Source: Ginsengibacter hankyongi
GTDB lineage: Bacteria > Bacteroidota > Bacteroidia > Chitinophagales > Chitinophagaceae
Reading direction: 5' to 3'
Length of the DNA: 64,000 nt
Assembly (NCBI RefSeq): GCF_008710285.1
Contig: NZ_VYQF01000001.1
Coordinates: 1,869,501-1,933,500 of the forward strand
Notes under the pieces: generated by a model
What the model was told of the DNA's origin: nothing
Seen by the model: the letters and a program-made list of their open reading frames with translations, nothing else
Databases searched by the model: none
Translations under genes and position numbers: made by a program
In this document: piece after piece, positions 43,401 to 51,562 of the stretch
Layout: every line of letters begins with the position of its first letter
How positions within the stretch are numbered: the first letter of the stretch is position 1

Positions 43401-44141
43401 ATAAATGAATTCGAATTTGCCGGAGAGTTCCTCATTTAAACTATAGCCGTAAAGTTCAAGTAACTTATTCTTTTCTTTATCCCAGTTTCGAATAGAATCA
43501 AAATAATAAGGGCCATAAGCATTTAACAAGTGAAGAAACAAGGTTGTTTTATGTTCACATAAAGCGTGTAAGTTTTCGCTGCAGGTACAGGAGGTATCAA
43601 AATTCTTTTCTTCGTTTTTTTGAACAATCAAATAATATTTTTCTCCATCAATATCAAGACTTGCTTCTACTCTTTCATTTTTGGCGCTGAGTATATTTAG
43701 TTTATTGGTTCTGAGTATAACTTCAGCTGCTTCATAGTTGTCTGGCCCTGTCAGCATCCTGATAGTTTTCAGATCAATAAACTTCATTTTAATAACAGTG
43801 TGCTTTTGATTGTATACAGAAATATTATCTGATGTGAGCAAATTTCTGTCTACAAGATCCTGTAACTGGAATAAAGCTGCCGCCTCATGACGGCATATAT
43901 CGCCTAAGTTGTACGGGCATGTGCATCGTACAGAAAGAGACTTAGGATCATCATACTTTTGAACCGTTACTTTATAAAAAGTTGCGTAACTGTCATCCTT
44001 AATTCTAAAAGTAACGGTATGCATTAATTCATCATGCTCAACTAATTCAACATAACCTGAAGAATGAATTTTTTTCCCCCTGCGAATTACTTCATCAGTT
44101 CCGGAATTATAAACATATTTGATTAAATGAGGTAGGGCCAA
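40407..44141 (-). CDS. SNF2-family DNA translocase with two SWIM zinc-finger motifs
   Basis: The 1244-residue protein has N-terminal SWIM motifs at residues 73-85 ([13 protein letters not shown]) and 185-197 ([13 protein letters not shown]), both CxC-x7-CxH. A long middle region of unclear fold follows. The C-terminal SNF2 ATPase core has [73 protein letters not shown] and [38 protein letters not shown]. It is expected to move along DNA and remodel protein-DNA complexes; its exact task is unknown. Start is TTG at 44141, with no ATG nearby. No methylase or nuclease neighbours point to a defence system. Confidence 0.9.
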   Translation of the reverse strand: [1244 protein letters not shown]

Positions 44142-44283
44142 GATGTCTTCTGTTTACATTTTTGCAGGTATCGATCTGCCGTTTACAGTTAAAAAAGGTC
44201 AATTTGCAAAAGTATGAAAAATTAGTGGGCTGTGACTTTAGATAATGGGTTTTTTGCAAAATTTGATGCTGTTTAAATACATT

Positions 44284-45024
44284 TTAACGTAGCAGGAGTC
44301 TTCCGGATTCATACACAACAAGGATATTGGCATTATCCGTAGTGAGGCAGAATTTAATATCTTCTGCAAGGCCATAACCCATTAATCGCAGGTAATGAGA
44401 GGCGTTTTTATCTCTCATGAATGCAAAAAGATCGTTACTTGCCTGGTGATATAAAGTTTCAGCAATTTGGCTTGCATCGCAATTTTGATGAAAATTATTC
44501 TTTATCCTACTTATAACTGCTCCGGCAAATAAAGTATCTTCAATATTAACCCGATCTTTCCAGGCTGCGCAAGCAAGAATTACGTTTTTCTTTTGAACGG
44601 CTAAATAATCGCAAACTGCAGAAAGGTTACAAAATGAGCCGGTGATAATTCCCTGGGCTCCTTCCGCTAATGCCATATGTAATAACCGTGTTCCGTTGGT
44701 TGTAGTAAGCACCAAAGTTTTTCCTTTAATAAATTCAGGTTGGTATTGTAACGGAGTATTACCATACTTTAATCCATCTGCAATTTTACCGTCTCTTTCG
44801 CCCGCTGTTATTACATCCATTTGCTTACCAAGCTTTATACATTCAGCAACACTGTCAACTGGTATAATACTTTTAGCTCCGTTGTAAAGTGCAGTTGCAA
44901 TAGTAGAAGTGGCTCTTAAGATATCAATTATTACGACTATGCTGCTACTTACATCGTATAGATGCAATAAAGACGGAGAAAGGCAGGTACTAAGTGAAGG
45001 AAGTTTGTTTTTTTCTGCTTTCAT
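44284..45024 (-). CDS. comB: 2-phosphosulfolactate phosphatase (ComB family)
   Basis: The 246-residue protein matches ComB: VVIIDILRATSTIATALYNGAKSI near residues 30-53, AGERDGKIADGLKYGNTPLQ near 95-114, LVLTTTNGTRLLHMALAEGA, ITGSFCNLSAVCDYL and DTLFAGAVISRI. ComB removes phosphate from 2-phosphosulfolactate in methanogen coenzyme M synthesis; homologues in Bacteroidota have no established pathway, though sulfonolipid-related sulfolactate chemistry is possible. It lies alone, 142 bases from the SNF2 gene and 28 bases after gcvT's stop on the same strand. Confidence 0.88.
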   Translation of the reverse strand: MKAEKNKLPSLSTCLSPSLLHLYDVSSSIVVIIDILRATSTIATALYNGAKSIIPVDSVAECIKLGKQMDVITAGERDGKIADGLKYGNTPLQYQPEFIKGKTLVLTTTNGTRLLHMALAEGAQGIITGSFCNLSAVCDYLAVQKKNVILACAAWKDRVNIEDTLFAGAVISRIKNNFHQNCDASQIAETLYHQASNDLFAFMRDKNASHYLRLMGYGLAEDIKFCLTTDNANILVVYESGRLLLR

Positions 45025-45052
45025 TAATATAAACGCTTACTGTTTTGGCAAA

Positions 45053-46138
45053 TTATTCAAAGGGCATCTTTACAACCTTCGCTGTAAGTAATTTGTCTCT
45101 AACTTTTACATAAACTTGCGTATCAATTTTGGAATAAGCTATATCAACATATCCCATTGCTATTGCTTTATTTAGCGAGGGAGCCTGAGTTCCACTGGTT
45201 ATTCGTCCAATCGCAGCGCCCTCACTGTCTTTTATTTCGTAATTTTTTCTTGGTATTCCCTTTTCCACCATTTCAAGACCAACCAGCTTTCTATTTATCC
45301 CTTCTGTCTTTTGTTTTTCTAAAAATTCTTTTGCCGTAAAATCTTTTGTAAATTTTGTTATCCATCCAAGCCCGGCTTCTAGTGGAGAGGTTGTATCGTC
45401 TATGTCATTTCCATAGAGGCAATATCCCATCTCAAGCCTTAACGTGTCTCTTGCAGCCAGGCCTATTGGTTTAAGTCCTAAAGGAGTTCCTGTTTCGAAA
45501 ATCTTATCCCAGATAATACCTGCAGCTCCTTCCTTATCTTCAAAATAAATTTCTACTCCGCCAGAACCCGTGTAGCCTGTTGCGCTTATTAAAACATTAT
45601 CTACTCCTGCGAATTTGCCCTTAAAAAATGTGTAATATTTAAGATTCATAATGTCTATCTCAGTTAGTGGCTGCAATATTTTAGTTGCATTAGGACCCTG
45701 AATAGCCAATAAACATGTTTTGTCGGAAACATTGTGGCATTCGACATCTTCATTGTTGTTTTTCTGAATCCACTCCCAATCCTTGTCAATATTAGAAGCA
45801 TTTACAACAAGCATATACACCTTGTTTTCTTCTATGCAATAGACGATAAGATCATCGATAATACCTCCGGTTGTATTTGGAAAGCAACTGTATTGGGCCT
45901 TTCCGGCAGTAAGCTTTGATGCATCATTGCTGGTAATTTTTTGAATAAGCGCCAGCGCTTTTTCTCCTTTCAAAATAAATTCCCCCATGTGGCTTACATC
46001 GAAAACACCTGCGTTTTTTCTAACTGTCGCATGCTCTTCATTAATACCCGTATAGCTGATAGGCATATTATATCCTGCAAATTCTGCCATCTTAGCTCCA
46101 AGCTGAATATGTTTTTGGGTGAAAGGAGTTTTCTTCAT
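45053..46138 (-). CDS. gcvT: Aminomethyltransferase (glycine cleavage T protein)
   Basis: From the ATG at 46138 the product is 361 residues starting [26 protein letters not shown]; an upstream extension to 46159 adds 7 residues. Landmarks include [60 protein letters not shown] and [20 protein letters not shown], with the tail [20 protein letters not shown]. It transfers the aminomethyl carbon to tetrahydrofolate in glycine breakdown. The gcvH and gcvP genes are not in the window. It may share a transcript with comB downstream. Confidence 0.96.
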   Translation of the reverse strand: MKKTPFTQKHIQLGAKMAEFAGYNMPISYTGINEEHATVRKNAGVFDVSHMGEFILKGEKALALIQKITSNDASKLTAGKAQYSCFPNTTGGIIDDLIVYCIEENKVYMLVVNASNIDKDWEWIQKNNNEDVECHNVSDKTCLLAIQGPNATKILQPLTEIDIMNLKYYTFFKGKFAGVDNVLISATGYTGSGGVEIYFEDKEGAAGIIWDKIFETGTPLGLKPIGLAARDTLRLEMGYCLYGNDIDDTTSPLEAGLGWITKFTKDFTAKEFLEKQKTEGINRKLVGLEMVEKGIPRKNYEIKDSEGAAIGRITSGTQAPSLNKAIAMGYVDIAYSKIDTQVYVKVRDKLLTAKVVKMPFE

Positions 46139-46299
46139 AAAATTTTTTAAGGCGTGCAAATTTATGCGAAAATTAAGGTTATGCCGATTTTGATTTTAAA
46201 ACCAAATTGTTTTGGAGATATATACCATAAAACTAAAGAGCCCCATGTACGAAACATGAAGCCCTTCTTTCAACTTCAACCTTAAAAAGTTTCAGCGAA

Positions 46300-48516
46300 T
46301 TATATGTGCATAACAAAATTGTACGACGGTTTATCAATGCGTATGTAAGCTGACGCTCCGGTTTTTGCATCCAGCTTCTCAATTTTTTGTTCCAGTTTTT
46401 CCTTTGCATTATTTAAGGAATCTTTTAACCTGGTATCTTCTTTTTCTTTTTCTTTTTTTAAGGAATCCAAGGAAGCCTGTATTTTTTCTATTTGCAATTT
46501 CTTGGCATTGCTCAATGAATCAATTTTATCATGCTGATTGTATCGGTAATTTTGATCATTAGGAAGCGTGCCAGGGTTTTGGTCCTCATCGTAGTCAGAG
46601 TTCCAGTCTCTGCGGTAATCACTCTCTTTGTTTGCCGGGATGCCATCTAAGGTATATAAGCCATCTTCTTTCATTATATATGTTTCATCATATTTGTAAT
46701 CGTAATCATCGTTATTCTCCCAGTCATACCAATCATTGTTGTTCCACCATGGCCCATTTATTCTTATCCTGTTATAACTCATATTTTTATTGATTTTGAT
46801 ACGATGGCCTACCGGAACGTACACAATAACTTCCACGCTTTGATTACGGAATTTGTCTTTGGTATTAATTGAAATTGCTCTATCGGAAAACAATATTGAA
46901 TCACTTTGTGATATATTAAAATTAATGAGAGCAGCCAATGTATCAGCATCTCTCCTTGTATCGCCGCTACACATTTTTATAAGGCCAACCTCGAAGCTAT
47001 CCGTAGGTGACTTTTCAATTCTAATCCTCACATTACCGATGAAAACAGTATCGTCATCGAAATTAGCAAAGGGCTCAAACCGAAACCAACTGTCGCTTCT
47101 ATAATACCTGTTATTGTTGAATGAGGTCACTTCAAGGCTTTGAACACCAGGATTGGTTAAGGCTATCTTTTCTTCAGTAATCGAACTACTTCTCCTGAAG
47201 TCATTACCAACCGAAGCGATCAATGACACAAAACAAATAATTCCCAAAATCCACAAGCCTAAGAAAGAAAAGCGCATCATTCTATTCGTGCTCTTTATTT
47301 TGGCAATTCGCCTTATTATAAACGTGATAACGCCTACTACCGGAACTCCTATAAAAAAGATTAACGTTCCCCATGCCAGCACACTTTGCCATCCATCAGT
47401 GAGCACAAATGCTTTTAAGGGAAATAATCCAATTGACACAACTGCTATAGAAAACAAAGCAATAATAAGTGCTAAGGCAATACAGCCTAAAACGAAATAT
47501 GCAAAAATCTTAAAAAGGGTTACGATTATATTACCAAGAGCGCCACTGGTTCTCTTTGCCGCATATTGCATTTCCTTTCCAATTTCGCTCCCTTTTTCCT
47601 TTGCGATATTCCCCGCTTCCATACCCAGTTTATTAACTCTTTCTTTTACACCTTTCATTTCTTCTACCACTGAGTTTTTAATTGAAGTAAGATCTACTTT
47701 TTCTCCCTTCATTTCCAGCTTTTCTGAGGTAGTAGTTGCTTCTGGTATTACCAACCATAGAATGATATAGATTATAAAAGTGCCGGGGCTGAAAGAGAAA
47801 CTGAGAAAATTTGGAAAAGTAAGCGGACCAACATGACCCCATCTAAAAAAGAAAGAAATAAATGGAATTAGAAAGATGATCCTGGGCAACCATGGATTTA
47901 CATTAAAGTAACTGCCCATTCCGCTACAAACTCCACCGATTATTTTTCCATCGGGATTACGGTATAATCTTTTGCGAACGCCATTTACAAGCATATTACT
48001 ACCCGGAACAAATATCCATAAAAGGAGATATAGTAAAAATCCAATTCCGGAAACGATAAATAATACTCTTACAATTACAGGATCGATGCCGAAGTAAGCA
48101 GCAATACCGCTACAAACACCTCCCAATACTTTATGGTTTTCATCGCGGTACAAGCGCTTGCCGGGACCTTTCCAGTTCCAGCTATCCTGGAAAGTACTTT
48201 CTTCTTTCTGGTTAGTTGTTTTTTCTTTAGTGGCTTCTTGCTCGCCACCTTCAGCATCTTCTAAATCCTGGGGTCGGCCCATATTTTTAATAATGGCGTT
48301 TACATCATCATCAGTTATGCAGGTAGAACCTTTCTTCAATCGTTCCTGAAACAACTCGCTGATACGGCTTTCAATATCATTTATAATTTCATCCCGTCCG
48401 TCTTCATTAGCAAAATATTGGCGCAAGCTTTCTGTATATTGTTTCAGCAATTCATAAGAAGTTTCCTCAATAGGAACTACAGCTCCTTGGAAATTTATAT
48501 TAATTACTTTTTTCAT
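46300..48516 (-). CDS. PspC-domain membrane protein with two PspC repeats
   Basis: The 738-residue protein has two PspC motifs, LYRDENHKVLGGVCSGIAAYFGIDPVIVRVLFI near residues 122-154 and LYRNPDGKIIGGVCSGMGSYFNVNPWLPRIIF near 182-213. Hydrophobic segments follow (about 226-260, 330-420 and 430-460), then a beta-rich extracytoplasmic domain and a coiled-coil end (KKLQIEKIQASLDSLKKEKEKE). The pattern is the Bacteroidota PspC/PadR pair, thought to respond to envelope stress. It begins 35 bases downstream of the padR gene and forms an operon with it. Confidence 0.88.
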   Translation of the reverse strand: MKKVININFQGAVVPIEETSYELLKQYTESLRQYFANEDGRDEIINDIESRISELFQERLKKGSTCITDDDVNAIIKNMGRPQDLEDAEGGEQEATKEKTTNQKEESTFQDSWNWKGPGKRLYRDENHKVLGGVCSGIAAYFGIDPVIVRVLFIVSGIGFLLYLLLWIFVPGSNMLVNGVRKRLYRNPDGKIIGGVCSGMGSYFNVNPWLPRIIFLIPFISFFFRWGHVGPLTFPNFLSFSFSPGTFIIYIILWLVIPEATTTSEKLEMKGEKVDLTSIKNSVVEEMKGVKERVNKLGMEAGNIAKEKGSEIGKEMQYAAKRTSGALGNIIVTLFKIFAYFVLGCIALALIIALFSIAVVSIGLFPLKAFVLTDGWQSVLAWGTLIFFIGVPVVGVITFIIRRIAKIKSTNRMMRFSFLGLWILGIICFVSLIASVGNDFRRSSSITEEKIALTNPGVQSLEVTSFNNNRYYRSDSWFRFEPFANFDDDTVFIGNVRIRIEKSPTDSFEVGLIKMCSGDTRRDADTLAALINFNISQSDSILFSDRAISINTKDKFRNQSVEVIVYVPVGHRIKINKNMSYNRIRINGPWWNNNDWYDWENNDDYDYKYDETYIMKEDGLYTLDGIPANKESDYRRDWNSDYDEDQNPGTLPNDQNYRYNQHDKIDSLSNAKKLQIEKIQASLDSLKKEKEKEDTRLKDSLNNAKEKLEQKIEKLDAKTGASAYIRIDKPSYNFVMHI

Positions 48517-48551
48517 GACTATCTTTTTATTTTTTGTTGAAGTTGAATTGG

Positions 48552-48884
48552 TTAATTTTTCTTACCGGTTATTTCTTCTACTGCATTCGCAAGTTCCAGC
48601 CAGGTACTTTCAAGCTCTTTATAGAATTCGGCGCCTTTATCTGTTAACGAAAAATATTTACGTGGAGGTCCACTATTACTTTCCACCCATCTATAGGTAA
48701 GAAAGTCAGCATTTTTAAGCCTGGTTAGCAGTGGATAAAGAGTGCCTTCCAGAATATTGAGATTGGCGGCTTTCATTTTATCTATAATATCACTGGGGTA
48801 AGCTTCCCCCAATTTTATAACAGACAAAATGCAAAATTCCAATACCCCTTTTCGCATTTGGCTTGCAGTGTTATCTATATTCAT
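48552..48884 (-). CDS. PadR-family transcriptional regulator
   Basis: The 110-residue protein has the PadR winged helix: RKGVLEFCILSVIKLGEAYPSDIIDKMK near residues 11-38, then LNILEGTLYPLLTRLKNADFLTYRW and SGPPRKYFSLTDKGAEFYKELESTWLEL. Such proteins repress their own operon and a linked PspC gene; here the PspC-type gene follows in the same operon. The promoter at 48935-48965 is a good match to the Bacteroidota consensus and likely drives both genes. The ligand or signal is unknown. Confidence 0.92.
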   Translation of the reverse strand: MNIDNTASQMRKGVLEFCILSVIKLGEAYPSDIIDKMKAANLNILEGTLYPLLTRLKNADFLTYRWVESNSGPPRKYFSLTDKGAEFYKELESTWLELANAVEEITGKKN

Positions 48885-49295
48885 TTTTTTTAAATTTTAT
48901 TCGAATTAACCTTCTTAAATTTTCATTTCTTACACAAAGATATATTGTTTTATAATACTATGCAATACATAATACCTGCTTTTTTAAGGTAGCCGCCATT
49001 AAATATTTCTGTTCGCGCAATAGAACCCTCGCCAAATAAGGATTTGGAATATTTTGAATAAAGAAAAATATTTTTTAAAAATTTATGAGTGGGAATATTT
49101 TGTGATAAATGGTATTAGAAACGAATAACGCTGAATCATCATTAAGAATTATTCTTTTACCGAAGACAACCATCCAATTTGAAGAGCTCAAAATTTTTTA
49201 AAAAGAAAGTAAAACATATAGACAAAGGAGCGTTGAGAAAGATAAAACGATTAGATGGCTTTGCTGGAAATCTCCCATAAACAAACGAAAATGTT
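48885..49295. other. Intergenic stretch upstream of padR and downstream of feoB
   Basis: The first 80 bases hold the padR promoter. The remaining 330 bases are AT-rich with no protein-like frame or clear hairpin that I can support. The feoB gene runs leftward and ends at 49296, so this may also contain its 3-prime region. Confidence 0.5.
48935..48965 (-). promoter_or_regulatory. Promoter of the padR-pspC operon
   Basis: On the minus strand TTG at 48965-48963 is followed after 20 bases by TATCTTTG at 48942-48935, a full TAnnTTTG match with correct spacing. The padR ATG is 50 bases further. The AT-rich segment around it (ATGCAATACATAATAC at 48960-48975) could contain a PadR operator, but no perfect palindrome is seen. 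Confidence 0.55.
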
Positions 49296-51416
49296 TTATT
49301 TAAACAAATTATATGTTATAAAACTTATTACATACGCCAGGCCGGTCATATACGTTAGCATAATGAGTGGCCATTTCCAACTATGCGTTTCACGTTTTAC
49401 AACCGCGAGCGTGCTCATACATTGCATGGCCAATACATAAAAAATTAAAAGAGACAAACCAGTGCCAAGTGTATATACTTTGGTTCCGTCTGATCTCACT
49501 GCAGCGTTCATTTTTTGACGGAGCGTTGCATTATTTTCATCTTTAGCATCGCCCACGCTGTACAGTGTTGCCATGGTGCCCACAAACACTTCCCGTGCAG
49601 CAAAAGATGTAATGAGAGCGATACCAATCTTCCAGTCATAACCAAGAGGCCTGATAACAGGTTCAATGGTTTTACCTAAGATTCCTGCATATGAATTTTC
49701 CAGCAATTCTGTTCTTTTTAATTTATCATATTCAGTTGACTTCTCCGGCTGCTGCTGGTTGAGAGATGCATATTTTTCTGAAACAATTTTCATTTTTGCA
49801 GGCGGCCCGTACGAACTTAACAACCAAAGCAACAAACTTATTACCATAATAACTTTCCCCGCCTGAAATACGAACACCTTGGCTTTTTCTACCATAGTGT
49901 AAAACATATTTTTCCATCTTGGTTCGCGATAAACCGGGAGTTCTAATATAAAAAAACTTCTTTCCTTGCTTTTTATAAACCACTTCATCACGTAAGCCGA
50001 AACCAGTGCCATTACTGTTCCTGTCAAATACATTAACATCATAACCAAACCCTGCAAACTTATAAAGCCAAGATAATTTTTATTAGGAATAACCAATGCA
50101 ATTAATACGGTATACACCGGAAGACGGGCACTGCAACTCATTAATGGCGTGCACATAATAGTCAGCAACCGTTCTTTTTTATTCTCTATGTTTCGTGCGC
50201 TCATAATTGCAGGAACTGCGCAGGCGAACCCGCTTATCATTGGCATAACACTTTTTCCATTCAGGCCAACTTTACGCATAACCCTGTCCGTTAAAAAACT
50301 TATTCTTGCCATATAACCTGTGTCTTCCAATAAAGTGATTAGCCCGAATAAAATCATTATTTGTGGAACAAAAACCAATATCCCGCTGAGGCCAGCAAGC
50401 AGTCCATTTATAAAAAGATCACTAAACCAGCCTGGTGGCAAAACATTTCCAAGCCAGCCGCCGGCTTTTGCAAAAGTCCATTCAATGCCATCCATTGGAA
50501 ATTGTGCCAGCAAAAAAATACTTTGGAATAACAAGAAAAGAACGCCTATCAATATAACATACCCCCACGTGCGATGTAACAAAATATCATCAAGCTTCTG
50601 GGTAAATAAAGCTTTGTGTAATGGATCAGCCTCCACTACCGTTTGTTGCATAATCGTTTTTATTTTTCCATAACGTTGTAATATTTCTTCAGCCTGTGTT
50701 TTTGATGGATTAAAATTCGTTTCTATCTCAATATTCCCTATGGCTTCCTGAATTGGTTGTTCCAGCGCAAATGATTCATGATTAATCAAATAATGAATAG
50801 CCCTGTAATCGCTAATTTCAGGGAAAATTTTTTGCACCTTTTTAATTGCCTCGGGAGCGAATGAATTTGCATTAATGAAATCACGTTCAGGAATCTTATT
50901 TATATTTTCCGCGGTTTGCTCAATAGCTTTTTTTAGCTGGAGAATTCCTTTATTTTTTCTGGGATTTACAGGTATTGCCAATATTCCCAATTCTCTTTCC
51001 AGGCCCGGGATATCCACCTGGATGTTGTTTTTCTTTGCAATATCCATCATCGTTAGCGCTACAACCACAGGCTTTTTAAGATCTATTATCTGGGAGCAAA
51101 AAAGTAAGTTTCTTTTAAGGTTGGAAGCGTCAGCAATCAGGACGATAATATCAGCTTTCACTTCCTTATCGTCATCCATTAAAACTTTATAAGTTACCCA
51201 TTCATCATTTCTTTTTGGATATAAGCTATAAGTTCCGGGCAGGTCAATTATTTTGGCCGAAATCTTTTCAGAAATTTTACTGATCCCTGTTTTCTTATCT
51301 ACCGTAACCCCTGGGAAATTTCCAACTTTCTGGTTTAAGCCCGTTAATGAATTAAATAATGAGCTCTTACCGCTATTGGGATTTCCTACTAATGCAATAT
51401 TTATTTGTTTGTTCAA
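49296..51416 (-). CDS. feoB: Ferrous iron transporter FeoB
   Basis: The 706-residue protein has an N-terminal G domain (VGNPNSGKSSLFNSLTG at about 10-26, FPGVTVDKKTG, DLPGTYSLYP) and a C-terminal membrane part with two gating repeats, including VLVFVPQIMILFGLITLLEDTGYMAR, MPMISGFACAVPAIMSARNIENKKER and CSARLPVYTVLI. It imports ferrous iron. The start appears to be TTG at 51416. No feoA or feoC gene is adjacent on either side, which is unusual since feoA normally sits just upstream. It is divergent from an M28 peptidase gene. Confidence 0.95.
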   Translation of the reverse strand: MNKQINIALVGNPNSGKSSLFNSLTGLNQKVGNFPGVTVDKKTGISKISEKISAKIIDLPGTYSLYPKRNDEWVTYKVLMDDDKEVKADIIVLIADASNLKRNLLFCSQIIDLKKPVVVALTMMDIAKKNNIQVDIPGLERELGILAIPVNPRKNKGILQLKKAIEQTAENINKIPERDFINANSFAPEAIKKVQKIFPEISDYRAIHYLINHESFALEQPIQEAIGNIEIETNFNPSKTQAEEILQRYGKIKTIMQQTVVEADPLHKALFTQKLDDILLHRTWGYVILIGVLFLLFQSIFLLAQFPMDGIEWTFAKAGGWLGNVLPPGWFSDLFINGLLAGLSGILVFVPQIMILFGLITLLEDTGYMARISFLTDRVMRKVGLNGKSVMPMISGFACAVPAIMSARNIENKKERLLTIMCTPLMSCSARLPVYTVLIALVIPNKNYLGFISLQGLVMMLMYLTGTVMALVSAYVMKWFIKSKERSFFILELPVYREPRWKNMFYTMVEKAKVFVFQAGKVIMVISLLLWLLSSYGPPAKMKIVSEKYASLNQQQPEKSTEYDKLKRTELLENSYAGILGKTIEPVIRPLGYDWKIGIALITSFAAREVFVGTMATLYSVGDAKDENNATLRQKMNAAVRSDGTKVYTLGTGLSLLIFYVLAMQCMSTLAVVKRETHSWKWPLIMLTYMTGLAYVISFITYNLFK

Positions 51417-51562
51417 GTTACGAAGTAATAATCGGTAAATTTAAAAGTAACTGATACGAGAGCCTTACGAATTTAGAAAAGAGATTTAAAAGTTAAATTT
51501 TTTATCATTTACTTCACTGGGTTATTCATATTATTTTTGTTTTCAAAAAATTTGTATTCGAA

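Noticed and set aside
40407-45024. Defence island around the SNF2 gene
   Set aside because: Neighbours are a phosphatase and gcvT; no nuclease, methylase or other defence genes are visible, so a defence role is not supported.
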